DNA of 64,000 nucleotides from Hemileia vastatrix (Eukaryota; Basidiomycota; Pucciniomycetes; Pucciniales; Zaghouaniaceae). The stretch is from the NCBI GenBank assembly GCA_030280995.1, contig JASXTE010000012.1, positions 13,633,501 to 13,697,500 of the forward strand, read 5' to 3'. Made by a program: the position numbers and the translations under genes. Under the pieces are notes generated by a model. That model made no database searches and had not been told where the DNA came from. It saw only the letters and a program-made list of their open reading frames with translations. Shown piece by piece: positions 22,284-34,032 of the stretch. How positions within the stretch are numbered: the stretch's first letter is position 1; each line of letters begins with the position of its first letter.

Positions 22284-22506
22284 TATAGTCCTAAAGGACT
22301 CAACCCTTAAACCATCTTCAGTTTATAGACTTGGGGGACTGTACCATTTCTCAGTTTAAAGTCTTGATGGACTAACCATTGTTCAGTTTAAAGTCTTGAC
22401 AGACTTCCTAGTGTTCAGTTTAAAGTCTTGACAGACTTTTTGCAATTTTCAGTTTTAAGTCTTGACGGACTGTTCCAATTTTCAGTTAAGAGTCTTGACA
22501 GGCTGT
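22284..22506. repeat. Tandem AGTCTTGACAGACT hairpins, second block of A1
   Basis: Seven further copies of the AGTC-N6-GACT type, spaced about 30-35 bp and joined by TTCAGTTTA. The block ends about 145 bp before the start of antisense gene 2 (22650), a plausible upstream regulatory position. Confidence 0.72.
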
Positions 22507-22649
22507 TGCATAGCAAAGGCGGTGCCGCCTCCATGCACAATGCTCTGCAGCCAACCTGCTGAATTTCCACTCTTTCTTCACCATCTACACATCACTGATA
22601 AATCTGTTTATTCATCTCTTTTCTTTTCACTATTGCTCCTTCACAGGTT

Positions 22650-25366
22650 ATGACTGGATCACCAAATTTTTATCCATTTGACCTTCCCTGCTTCACTGCT
22701 CCTAAGGACTATGCTTGTAAACAGTGCATACACATGTGCAGACCTTTCACATTCACTCTTCCTACTTCCCAAGCCAAATTCTATAACAGGGCCTGTGATT
22801 CTTGAAGTTCCAAAAAGAAGAGGTGTGACAAAGATCCCAACTACCCAATACCTCTGCCTTAACCTTCACACAAATATATATCCAGATCACCTACTAGGTC
22901 ACCAGAGCTTGGACCTGCTTCTTCCTCTTTGTCTTCTGCTCTTCCAGAAGATCCCACCATTCTATTTCCAAGACCATTCCTAAAAGACCAGCTTTATCTT
23001 CTCAAAATCTGCTTTCCTCTCAGAAACTTCAGCAAAAATGATTCCAAAATCAGCTCCTAGGCTGCTGGACTGTGTCGAGGCGGCTCTCCCAATGTTGGGC
23101 GGCCCGCTGTAGAGTAGACTCCTACAGTCACCTTGCTGCAGGCAGAATCCAAGGGAGTTGGAAAAACAAAAAGAAATCCCTGTCCCTCTAAGTAAATGTA
23201 AGATTCAATTAACTAAGCTTGAAGATCTTTCTGAAGAGTTGGATAAGTTGAAAATCTGAGAGAAAGATTTTGAAAGTGTTGGAAACCTATAGTATAGAAA
23301 AAAAATAAGTGCAATAAATGATTACAGCCTCAAAACAAATACCTTATTCCAGATTACACTGATACAAGTCACAGAAAATACTTAGAACAAGCTGAAACAC
23401 TTGCCCCAGAGACTGAAAAGTACAGTAAAGTGCCCCAGAAACTACCCTTGGGATGATCTGTTCAAAGGTGACTTATTATAGTTCTGCCCCAGATTTACCC
23501 AGGTTCCCACCAAAATTAAAGAGTTTTCTTTATTATATTTTTATTTTATAAATTTTTTAAGAAAAGAAATAAATTTGAGTCACCAAGGATGAGAGATATC
23601 CAACGGTACCCTATATTTTGATATTTTTTATTATAATTGTTGTTATATTTTAAATATTGTTAATTATCAAAAAGAACCTTGTTATCGAAATTAAAAGACA
23701 AAAAACATGTAGAAGACTAAGATTCTCCCCTTCTATCTGATTTTCCTCCTCCAGACCTTTCCAACAATACCCTACATGGATAGGATCTACAATAAACTAT
23801 TGATCTAACAAGAATGATAAATTCTAACCAAATTTTGCCACAATAGCCAAACTTTTCTGCAGTGACCAAACTTTTCACTGGTGATCAGACTTTTCTACAG
23901 TGACCAAACTTTACCACAGTGCCCAGACTTTTCTGCAGTGACCAAACTTTGCACTGGTGATCAGACTTTCCCATTGTGAGAAAATTTTGCCACAATGAGC
24001 TCTTTTTGCCATAATGAGCTAATTTTGGCCAGAGTGAGTTAATTTTTTCACCATAACCAAACTTTTCCACAATGACAGAATTTTTCCAGTACACTTTGAT
24101 TTTGCACTGGAAAATCACCGGAGCAAACCGGAGCGCACCGGAAAAAAAATGGCTACTCCATGAGCACACTGCATCCACCAAAAATACCAGGAGAGCCCTA
24201 GAAAATCCAGTAAAACCAACACCCAATCCATGAAACCATCAAATAAAAATAGGAATACCAACATATATCCATTCCAAAACACCATAAATCCTCCAAAAAA
24301 TCACCATAAATCCTCCAAAAATCCCCATAAATCCACCCAAAAAAAATCCAGTCAACTACCTTCAACCAAATTAACACCCACTAACACCATAATTTTCTTC
24401 CAACCAAGGTCCAATCAAATTTTCACCTAAGTAGCCTACCCAGATTTGGAATGCCACACCGCCCGCCTTGTCAGAAATCAGCCAGAAAAGAACCAAAATC
24501 TTCCATCCAACACCAATAACCCAACACCACAACCTCCTAATGCTCCCAGAGCAATGCGTACTTCCACCATTTCTTCTTCTATCAACACCAGAAACTCCAA
24601 CATCTCTATAAAACTTCTCAAAAGACCCACTACAAACAGCAGAAAGGCCAACACTCTTTCTAAATGCAAAACTCCTGTTTCTTCAAGAAAAAACAACTTC
24701 AAATCTCCTCTGGCTGAAATTATTCCTGTGATACTTCTTTTTATTCTGAATCTTCATCAAGAAGATCCCAATCATCCACCAGATCACCATCTCCTAGTCC
24801 TTCCTTCAATCAACCTGGAACTCCTCCGCCAGCATCTACCAAACCTGCACCAAGCAATAATATAAACAATAACAACAACAGCCCTGCTTCTGCCATAAGG
24901 TCACAGGAGCCTCCTTCTTCTCTTTCATCTTCTCAACACCATTCAGAGGATGACCACAAAAATGCATACCTTCACCTGGTGGACCCTCCTAGAACACCTA
25001 TTTAAAACCCTTCAGCCATCCAGATTCAAGCTGCATACAAATTTGAGGATCTCCCAATCTGTGAGTACCAAAATAAGATAACAAAATTCAATTTATTCAA
25101 CAGAGAATAATTAATGGATCAATTCTTCTGTTTTTAGTTGGAACCCTGCCTCCTGCAACTGCATTTGGGACTGGCCAACCCTTAGAAACTACTTTGACGC
25201 TGGATTACGCTGATATGAAACAACACCTTAACATGATGTGTTCAAACATGCTTAAGTTCTTTGCTCTCCATGGTCCGTTGAATGATTTTGAGAAGAGTCT
25301 GAGAAAAAAACTCCTTGATGACCACTGGAATATTTCACAAATTATCAAGCACACATTCCAGCACTC
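22650..25366 (+). pseudogene. Antisense gene 2 of element A1: Zn2Cys6-like protein, interrupted and truncated
   Basis: It starts MTGSPNFYPFDLPCF and carries YACKQCIHMCRPF then RACDS-stop-SSKKKRCDK. A2 shows the intact Cys-X2-Cys-X6-Cys-X15-Cys-X2-Cys-X6-Cys pattern; here the third Cys is Phe and the fifth is lost to a stop. A Ser/Pro-rich region follows, split by the family B LTR at 23108-24457. A 77-bp intron (25061-25137, GTGAGT to TTTTTAG) joins to an exon with LTLDYADMKQHL and HGPLNDFEKSLRKKLLDDHW. The gene ends at about 25366, where a deletion fuses it tail-to-tail with the minus-strand pol. Family function is inferred only from cysteine spacing; in the Gal4 class such clusters bind DNA in the nucleus. 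Confidence 0.7.
23108..24457. repeat. Solo LTR of family B, copy B2
   Basis: It runs from TGTAGAGTAGACTCC to GGAATGCCACA, 1350 bp, flanked by the perfect 4-bp duplication CCGC (23104-23107 and 24458-24461). It interrupts antisense gene 2 inside a GC-rich islet. It shares with B1 the degenerate CCACAGTGACCAAACTTT repeat block (about 23840-24100). Confidence 0.85.
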
Positions 25367-27436
25367 CATTCCCACTCTGCATCTTTCCTGCTCAACCTCC
25401 TTAAATGTGATTCTAACAACAAAAAATCTTTAATAAAAATCCTGACATACACACAAACTCCCAAAAATCCTCTGACTTCAGTAGTACTTTCAGGCCTTGG
25501 CCATGACTGCATTTTATTAACCTTCTTCTTTGCCATAATCCTCCCTTCTTTACATACCACATGCTCAAGAATTTCCAGAGCTGGAACACAACAACAAACT
25601 TTGACCCAGAAATGGCCAAAGCAGCCTCTTCAATTCTAAACAATACTATGTCTTGAGTAATTTCATATTCCCAAACAAATCTCCTTATACCTGGGTTCTT
25701 CTTCAGCACTTCATTTCCATATTCAGTGGAGGGTCCTTTAATTCCACCGTCATCAATAAAAATACCAGCATGATTAGGCACCTCATCCTGTAAAATCCAA
25801 GCCATTTTTGCTTGATATACAGCTACTGAATTAGATGCTCCTTGAAGCAACCTAGTGAGCTGAAATCTCCCCAGAGGAGTCTCAAATGTTGTGAGTGGCC
25901 CTGAATCAGTGTGAAGTTCCCTTTCATCATAACCACCCATAATATCACCCAAACCATAACACACCCTTCCAGAAAAGGCTTCCACAAAGTTTCCCGCACA
26001 TGGCAGCATCCCGGCATCCTTGATAGTAACTCTATTCAGGCCTCTAACATCATTTACCACCATGAGATTTCCATTCTGCTTTTTAACACAGAAAACCGGA
26101 CTTGAGTAACTAGAAGTTGATTATTCATACAATCCAGACCTGACTCTTTCCCTAACAATCTCCACAAAACTATCACTGATAGGAACCGGAATTGGAATAG
26201 GTTTGATTTTCCAAAGTTCATGACAAACCACAGGAATAAAGTAAGGCTCCCCATAAGAGTGTTTCAACACACCCCTTTCCTCTTCAACAAATTCCACCCC
26301 CTTTTCCCTCAGCACAATAATGTGCAACAACAACTTCTTTTCCTCATCTGACAACCAACCATCAAGACCAAAATTTACATCCTTCAACCTTTCCGTTGTC
26401 ACTCTTGAAGTTTCCTCAAAATCAGGAGGATTATTTACCAGAGGAGTACAGTACAGATATCTTGGCAACAGAGGTCTCTTCAATGGAGGATTCAAACCTA
26501 CAGGCATAGGCTCATTGACAGGCCTAATTATCTGTGCCACCTTCTTGTACTTTGTGGCTCTACCATCAACTTGAGGGATCTTCAGGACATCTTCTCCACC
26601 AGATCTGGAACAAAAAACAAGGGTTTCCCCATTGCTCACATGTGTGGCCAAGGTAATTTTTTGAAAGGTGTAGAAGAGACCCTAGCGGTGCAAAATTGGG
26701 AGGACTTACTTTTACTCCCCAATCTCACCACTCCAAAGCTTTTCCGCAATCCCACATCTTCATCTTCACTTCCATCTACCGAATCTTCAAACCTTGATTC
26801 ATCTTCTGAATCACATCTTCTGAAACTGTGCAGTTTATCCTCCTGCAGGAGGCCCAAAACAAGATCTTGCTGATCTTCATTCTTTAAAAATTAGTGCAGT
26901 TTAACCTCTTGCTGGAGGCCCAAAATTTGATCTTCATGATCCTCACAAAAATATTTTGAATCTTCTTTCTTCATTATCTTCAATTTTTTTTCTTGATTTT
27001 CTGGAATTATCCTTAAATTTTAATTTTCTTTTCTTGGGTTTTCTTCTTGCCTACAAAAATAACCAGGGGTTTCCCAAATGCTCACAGACGTGGCCAAGGT
27101 AATGTTTTTGAAAGGTGTAGAAGAAACCCTAGCTGTGCACAATTGGGAGGACTTACTTTTAGACCCCAATCTCACCACTTCAAAACTTTTTTGCATATCT
27201 TTCAATAAAGATATATAACCAATCATCTTCCTTGAGCTTGAATTAAAAATAATTGAGAATCTTGAGAGAGAACAGAGACTTGATAAAAAACTTGAAGAAT
27301 ACTTGCAGAGAAGAGAAACATTAAAAAGAGAAGTTTGAAAGTCCACTTGGTATATCTCCAGGGGAGCTGACCTACTACAACCTGGGATTTCCTCATCTTG
27401 GGGAGAGGTTGTAGCACTAGGGTGATCAGCCCTCAT
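25367..27436 (-). pseudogene. pol remnant of A1: leader and reverse transcriptase, RNase H and integrase deleted
   Basis: It starts at 27436, where its ATG overlaps the gag-protease stop as TAATG. The leader has MRADHPSATTSPQDEE and two copies of a segment containing GVVRLGSKSKSSQLC-type sequence (about 27100-27190 and 26640-26760). The reverse transcriptase follows with RVTIKDAG, CYGLGDIMGGYDER and the catalytic FIDDGGIKG, where other Ty3 enzymes have YxDD. The Trp codon after QAKMA is intact here but is TAG in A2 and A3. Frameshifts occur near 25590, where the CCCVPALEI frame is lost, and in the leader. Sequence stops matching pol after the KDAEWEW region and runs into antisense gene 2. Not functional. 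Confidence 0.85.
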
Positions 27437-29815
27437 TACTCTGAAAAAGACAGACTCTCAATAGAGCCTGAGCCACACTCCAGAAAACCAGAGGCGGCAC
27501 CCACTTCTTTTCTCCACCTGCAACAATCCATGCATTGACACAAGGACAACAAACCAGGCCTGGTTTCCCAACCATCATCTCCAGGAGATGAAAACCTCAT
27601 GTGAAGCCTCCTTTCATCTTCACCAGTCAACTCTAGACTAATTCCCATGTCAAATTGGTAACCAATTCTTGCTTGAAAATCCATCAAGAATGGCCCACCC
27701 AAAACAGCTTTAACATTACCTTTAGCAATGTAAAAATGAGCCTTTCTGGAGGCTCCACCAACATCCAACTTCACAAATTCAGAGGTTCCCATCAACTCAG
27801 TGACATGACCACCCATCCCTCTCAAATTCCCACCAATACCATTTTTGATGAGGATGCCCAAATGAGTAGCCTCAAACAAGGAATTCAGGTTAATCTGAGA
27901 ACCTTAATCCACCAATGCCCTAGCCTCCCTTTCATACAGGGTGACATTGAAATATCCCAGAGGAGCATAAAAATGAGTTTCCAACCCCTCTTCAAATTTA
28001 TCAGCAGAATCACATATGTATTCTACCTCTCCAGAAGACACTCTTCTTCTGGTCAACAACTTCTTTTGTCTATCAGCCAATCCTGGACTGATAGCATACA
28101 ATTCCCCATAAGTAAGGGTAACCTGACCATGGTTCATCCTCTCCATAACAGAGTCCATAACATTAGATTGGCCAGAATTTACCTGCCTCTCAAAGTGAGC
28201 CCTTGGCTTCACTACCTTGGTCCTAGAGTTTTCCTGAGTACCAGAACCACCAACATATTTTCCATCTACAGGAATCAAACCAGATCCCTCACCAGAACCT
28301 CTAACTCTGGCAAGCCTTGGCAATGAAGCCAAATGATACTCCTCCTCAGATTCAGAATCCACATCCATAGACATTGGCTCACCATTCATGTCCAATGCAC
28401 CAAAACTAGGGGGCCCATATTAGTAATCCCCTTCGGCATCTTGTACAGCTCTTCTTTCTGTACTTCCTCCTAGCTGCACCCAGCTTAGGGTCCCCCTTAG
28501 AAGCCTTAGGCTTTGGTTGGGCCTGAGAGCTGCTCTTAGGCCTTCCCACCTTTCCTGCCTCTACATCATAGACACCAGCAAAGCACTCACCACTTGACTT
28601 TCTGCTGCAAGAATATAATTCTAACCCACCAAAGGAAGTAGAAAAAGAGACTTTATTCAACTCTTTCCCTTTCCCCTTGATGTCATCATCTTGCTTAAAT
28701 TACGACTTCCCTTGATCAGGAATCTCCTCAAGTATTGGTCTCCTCTTATTGAGACCAGCCCTTCTCCTGACCATATCAACAGGAGCCTGCTCTTCACTGG
28801 GATTTACAAATTTACCATCAGGGAACTTAAACACCCTGCCGTCAAACTCCACCTTGCCCTTTGACACATCTCTGTTCAGGGCCCAACAATCATTGGACTT
28901 ATGTCCCCTCCTACCGCAATAAGAACCAACCCAAGGATCACTCCTACCAGCCCGCCTGTCAAATTCTCTGGGCTGAAGAGGAGCCTTATTGGCCTTCTTA
29001 GCCTCCTGCACAATAATGTGTAGCTGTTTTGTCAGGTCAGCTAACTGTTCCACTATTGAGTCCCTCTCCTGTTTAGGAGCCTTCTCCATATTCTTTTCCT
29101 CCTTCTCTACTCTGGTCTTCTCTTCAGCCAAAGCCTCACTGAATTTTCTGACATAATTGGTGCACCCCTCTTGATAGGTGTCCACCTCCAATAACTTCAA
29201 ATGGGCCTCCAACTCCTCCTTCACCTTGTCCAGGGCAAGAAAGGTCTGGTCCCCATTAGAAAGAGTCTTCATCAAGTCTTTCCTTGATAACTCCTTCAAC
29301 ACATCCATCATAACATCTCTAGCCAGGGAGGACCAAAAAACATATTTGGTAGCATTTTCATGTGCCAGCTCCTCTAATTCCACCAAGTATTCCACCACAT
29401 GATCAAACTGTAGGAGAAAATTTCTGTAACTATGCAAGTTACCAACACCACCAAAAGACTGCCATTCACTGACAACCTTATTCAGATCCACCATAGTGAA
29501 CCTGAAACCCCATCTATATACCATCTCCCTACACAGTAGCTTCCAATCCCTCTTCTTGTAGCCAAACATGGCCACAACCTCCTTCTCCACGGCTCTATCT
29601 CCAATGAACCAGATAATTTGCTTCACCATGTCTATGTAGGAAGCACCATCCACACCAGAAGCAGTATCATACTTCTCTAGAAACCACTTTAAATCTTCAC
29701 CATTAAACTTTGTACCATCCCAAGTTTTAATTCTCACACATCCCCTAACCATAACAGCAGGCGGACCTTCCCCCCCACTGACAGTCACCACAGGAATAGA
29801 AGAACCAGAAGCCAT
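27436..29815 (-). pseudogene. gag-protease of A1, broken
   Basis: It starts MASGSSIPVVTVSGG at 29815. The capsid-like part spans about 250 residues, with an acidic/basic coiled-coil-like stretch (EEKTRVEKEEKNMEK). The zinc knuckle reads GSYCGRRGHKSNDCW, so the first Cys of CX2CX4HX4C is Gly. A TAA ends this part at 28700. Downstream a frameshift occurs near 28440. The protease active site reads VD-stop-GSQINLN where A3 has VDSGSQINLI, so the catalytic DSG is destroyed. The flap and C-terminal part (VLGGPFLMDF) follow to a stop at 27436 that overlaps the pol start. In the ancestor gag and protease were evidently one frame. Confidence 0.87.
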
Positions 29816-29884
29816 TCTTCCAGTCTAAATCACCAGAAAGAGCCAATCAAATACAACAGATATTCCAAAGAACTAGCAGGTCAA

Positions 29885-29902
29885 ACCCCACGTTGGGCGC
29901 CA
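29885..29902 (-). other. Primer-binding site of A1
   Basis: Reads TGGCGCCCAACGTGGGGT on the element strand, four bases (TTTC) downstream of the 5' LTR. The same sequence is in A3 (58993-59010), and A2 has TGGCGCCCAAAATGGGGT. It is the expected site for a tRNA primer; I cannot name the tRNA from sequence alone. Confidence 0.82.
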
Positions 29903-29906
29903 GAAA

Positions 29907-31037
29907 TGTAGACAATCCTATAGTACTAGCTATAGGTGTTGACCAAGGGAGTTGGAGTAAAACCAGAAAGAAAAACCCCTGTCTCTTTAGCAAAATCAGT
30001 GAGATTTACATGTACAGTAAATTGGTTCCTGTTTACTAAAACCTCTTTTTCCAATACACTTGACTACTTGATCAGTCAAGAAAGTAGTCTCCAGGAAGAC
30101 TACCAAGCCAAAGAACTGAAATGTAGACTAATGTCTACACCAGAGAAAGCAATAATACTTGATGTAGGTTGAAAATCCACACCAGAGACAGCAATAATAC
30201 TTGATGTAGGTTGAAAATCCACACCAGAGACAGCAATGATACTTGATATAGCTTGCAAGTCTACACCAGAGAAAACAGTTGATAAGTTAAGTTAAATGAA
30301 GAACTCACTTGCAACAAACACAGCCAATTGTGGCCAGAAAACAGTGAAAACTGAGTGAGGAACAATGATATCACCTCCGGATGGTTGAATGATAATTAGA
30401 GTTGTCCAAAACTGTCTTCTTCACTATATACACACAGACTACTAATTAAGAGCCCATACACACCCGCAAATCTGGCCTTCCTGACCACCAAATTGTATGA
30501 AACCTCCCTAGAAGCACTTCCCAGCCCTCTAGTACTGAGGCGGGCAGTCTTCCCAACACTGGGAAGCCTGCCTGAAGTGGCCTGACCACCCTGAAGCCAG
30601 AAAACCACCAAAAACACCCAAACTACTTAGAAAAATCATCTACAATTACTAAAACCCTTAAAACACATAATTACGCTATAACAATGTTGATACATGAAAT
30701 GTAGAGAAAATCCCACTAATTCCAACAGTACTAAGCTCTTAACCCTAAAACTTAAGGTTAGCCTGTAAAACACGAAAAACAAAATTCAACAGCAATCTTT
30801 TAAAAATGGAAAATGAGAAATTATCCCCCAAACACTTAAGCTATGAAAAATGTCTACAACACATAAAATATAGAGAAAAACTGGGGCTATCCAATGGTAG
30901 TATCCAGATCCTAGTAGTCCCAATATTTCCCGTGTAATTCCAGAAAAACGCCTAATTATTTAAACAATGCCATTTAAATCATACCAAATAACACCAAATA
31001 AACCAAGAAAGGGCTCCGCCAATGTTGGAAGACCACA
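29907..31037 (-). repeat. 5' LTR of A1
   Basis: 1131 bp, starting TGTAGACAATCC and ending GGAAGACCACA on the plus strand. About 30130-30265 holds imperfect 42-bp tandem repeats with ACCAGAGACAGCAATAATAC. A GC-rich hairpin islet lies at about 30538-30575 (CTTCCCAACACTGGGAAG). The base after it begins ACTC (31038-31041), the probable right target duplication. Confidence 0.9.
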
Positions 31038-31041
31038 ACTC

Positions 31042-31497
31042 TTATTGAATATTTTTTATTTACACAAAATTAAATTTATTAAAATTGAATAGAATGCTTC
31101 CTTTGCTAAATGCTTCCAATATGAAAGTAAGCATGTAAAAAAAATTAATTTTTTCACAGTTAAAAAATCCAATATGAAGAAATTGTATTGTATTTCTATA
31201 GTTTTGTATATGTAGTTAACATAATAAGAGGAAATCAAAAATCTACCAGAATTTTAAATGAAAAACAAACTTAAATTCACCACAAAATTGTGTGGTAAAA
31301 TATCAAGGATTTTCTTCTGAACTTAATACATCTTCACAATTCATGTGAGGGTAGAATGATTATATTTACACTCAAGATAATTAATATTGAAACTAAACTA
31401 CTAGAAATAAATTTATTAGTAACAAATATGCATAACAGTCTTTTTGTCAAGATTATGGCTTCATCCATCAAAAATGATATTATCAAATATTCTGACA
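31042..31497. other. AT-rich spacer
   Basis: AT-rich flank of A1 with no supported gene or repeat. It leads into the inverted-repeat satellite. Confidence 0.5.
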
Positions 31498-31835
31498 AAT
31501 GGTGCAAAGTTTCCTTTTAAACAAAAGTCCAACACTCAGAAGGACATGTTGATAATGAATTTCAAAGATGTATTATATCTATACAAATGCATGTTGTATT
31601 GATTATCAAAGTGTCCTTCTGAGCATCCGACCGGTTTATAGGAGGACACTTGAGGTAATCTGCATGTCAAAAGGTATTTTAATGGACTTGGAATTCAATT
31701 TTTGGTGAGCCATAAAAGTGAATTTTCCCCAGAATTGGTCAAAAGTGTCCTCCTGAACATTGGTCCAATTCTCAGAAGGACACTTTGATAATGCATCTAA
31801 AAATGTAATATATCTATACAAGTGCATGTTATTGT
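31498..31835. repeat. Inverted-repeat satellite, first block
   Basis: Contains TCAGAAGGACATGTTGATAA (about 31535), its inverted partner ATTATCAAAGTGTCCTTCTG (31603-31622) and TCAGAAGGACACTTTGATAA (about 31773). Between them are shared phrases such as TTTGGTGAGCCATAAAAGTG. The unit recurs many times at 33.0-34.4 kb. Confidence 0.78.
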
Positions 31836-33004
31836 CAGTATATCTAGTACATAAGTATGATATAATAGTATTTATTTATGGTCCTACTACTTATTGATAA
31901 ATAATTTAGTGATTAAAACTCAGGGGAAGACTAATAAAATAGTTTTACTCAAATAAAACTCACAATACTTGGATTTAAATGCGTGCTTAGTGGTGGAAAA
32001 TAGCTAAATAGAATATAGTTATAACTTATATAATGATAATATCAACTTATAAAAGGCTTTATAATATATTTCTAAATTTTAATAATTGTATTGAAGTGTT
32101 TTAGTGAAGTTTAGTAAGTAATTAATGCTAAATAACCGTCAAAATCCCTCCATACTTATACCCAAATCCCCTGGAGTGCACAGACCTTCAATCCAGATGA
32201 TGTCACTGCTATCCCTGGAAATTAAAGCACTGTGAGGGCCCATCACCTCCCCATGGCGTCCACTTTAAGCATATTTAACACCCAGACCTCCAGTAAGGAC
32301 CCTCCATCACAATTAATGATAACACAGACCCAAAACATAATTAGAAAATCCAGATAAAAGCGGATACCATAAAGAAACAGGTAAAATAAGTAATCCAAAG
32401 GAGATAAAATGAAACTCAAAGCATATAAAGGAAAAAAATTAAATGTAAAAGCCCCCAATAACATCCCCAAGCATCCACATTAACCCAGAAATGACCTCCC
32501 AACCCATAAATCTGTGAATATCCATCCAAGGAAGCAGATTAAGTTGTTCAAACTGAGTGTATGCGCCTGATATAGATGTCTATGCTTCTGTAGGCTTTGT
32601 GAATCCACTGATTACGTCCATATGACCTAAAATAAGCAGAAAAACAAAGGTTATAGGCTATTCAGAGGCCAAAACCCACTTATAGACCTAAATATACATA
32701 ATATACTGCATATTTCACTGAATATGAGCTTTATGTATACATTTAAGCTTATGTATGTCAATAATTACTTAATATCACTTAAGATAAGTATATTATGACT
32801 CCATTAACACCTTAATAGTTATTATTAGGCTATGGATAAGCTATTTAAACTACTATAAGCTATATAATAGTGTAATAATTATATATATATGTATTATAAT
32901 CATATATATAATTGTTTTAACCTTATTCTTAAGATATAAGCTTAATTTACTTAAATTTATCTTATTTTAAGAATAAGAAATACTCAGTCCTATGGATATC
33001 TAGG
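31836..33004. other. AT-rich interval between satellite blocks
   Basis: No gene seen. The minus-strand frame at 32243-32470 shows nothing I recognise. Around 32880-32985 the sequence is rich in TATATA and contains a loose inverted repeat built on TCTTATTTTAAGAATAAG. Confidence 0.5.
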
Positions 33005-34029
33005 CTGACAGTTATATTCATTATCAATGTATCCTTCTGAGAATTGGACTGTTTTTCAGAAGGACACTTTGAGAACTGTATATAAAGAGGGATGGAAGCA
33101 TCCTTATAATAAGCTTACATATTGATTTTTTATTAGCCATAAAAGTGAAGTTGTCCCAGACTTGGTCAAAAGTGTCCTTCTGAACAACGGACCAACACTG
33201 AGAAGGAAATTTTGATAATGCATATAATCTATGTGGTATGTCTGTATAAGTGCATGTTGTATTCATTATCAAAGTGTCCCTGTGAGCATTGGAAAATTTT
33301 TCAGAAGGACACTTTTTTCCAAGTCTGGGACAACTTCAATTTTATGGCTCACCAAAAATCTAATACCCAGACCATTAGAATACCTCATGGAATACAGATT
33401 ACCTCAAGTGTCCTTCTGAACAACGGTCTGATGCTTAGAAGGACACTTTGGAAATGCATATAAAAATTTAATATATCTATACAAGTGCATTTTGTATTCA
33501 TTATCAAAGTGTCCTTCTGAGTGTCAGACCATTGTTCAGAAAGACACTTTGATAATGCATAAAAAAAGGCCTAAAGCTCTTCTAAAGAGCTTACTTATTG
33601 ACTATTGTTTAGCTTTAAAAGTGAAGTTGACCCAGAATCAGGGAAAAATGTCCTTCTAAACAATGGTCAGACGCACAGAAGGACACTTTGATAATGAATA
33701 CAACATGAACTTAAATAGACATAATACACGTTTAATATGCATTATCAAGACGTCTTACTGAGTATTAGACCGTTGTTCAGAAGGACAATTTTGATCAATT
33801 CTGGGACAAATCAACTTGTACAGGTAACCAAAAGTCAAAAAGTAAGCTTATAAGAAGGAGCTTCTGGCCTTTATTTATGCAGTACTGAAAGTGTCTTCCT
33901 GAACAAAGGTCCCACGCTTAGAAGGACACTTTGATAATTCATATAATATATGTGGTATGTGTGTATAAGTGCTTGTTGTATTCATTATCAAAGTGTCCCT
34001 GTGAGCATTGGACTGTTGTTCAGAAGGAC
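33005..34029. repeat. Inverted-repeat satellite, main block
   Basis: At least eight occurrences of TCAGAAGGACACTTTGATAA or its inverse. A clear unit is 33499-33557, where about 22-bp arms pair around a 15-bp loop (GTGTCAGACCATTGT). A second hairpin type pairs AGTGTCCTTCTGAAC with AGAAGGACACT around GGTCTGACGC-like loops. Larger units of roughly 235-240 bp repeat these with linkers resembling AAGTGAAGTTGTCCCAGACT. Short open frames on both strands here are by-products of the repeat. Confidence 0.8.
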
Positions 34030-34032
34030 ACT

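Larger units (their letters stand above)
16712..31037 (-). mobile_element. LTR retrotransposon A1 (Ty3/Gypsy), internally deleted, with nested solo LTRs
   Basis: A complete minus-strand element: 5' LTR 29907-31037, primer-binding site 29885-29902, gag-protease 27436-29815, pol remnant about 25367-27436, two genes on the opposite strand (21264 to about 25366), polypurine tract 21217-21226 and 3' LTR 16712-21216. Subtracting the nested insertions gives a 3' LTR of 1133 bp against 1131 bp for the 5' LTR, which supports the reconstruction. The 3' part of pol (RNase H and integrase) is missing: pol joins directly to the antisense gene near 25366, a deletion of about 3.6 kb relative to copy A2. Probable 4-bp target duplication ACAC/ACTC. 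No gene is intact. Confidence 0.88.

Noticed and set aside
26320..26574. ORFs on the strand opposite pol (also 28280-28326 and 48280-48834 regions)
   Set aside because: Shadow frames of gag-pol. They recur in the copies only because the sense sequence is conserved. The antisense genes supported here lie outside gag-pol and have their own introns and cysteine motifs.
33005..34029. CRISPR-like array
   Set aside because: Repeats are inverted, spacers are themselves repeated, spacing is irregular and the genome is eukaryotic.
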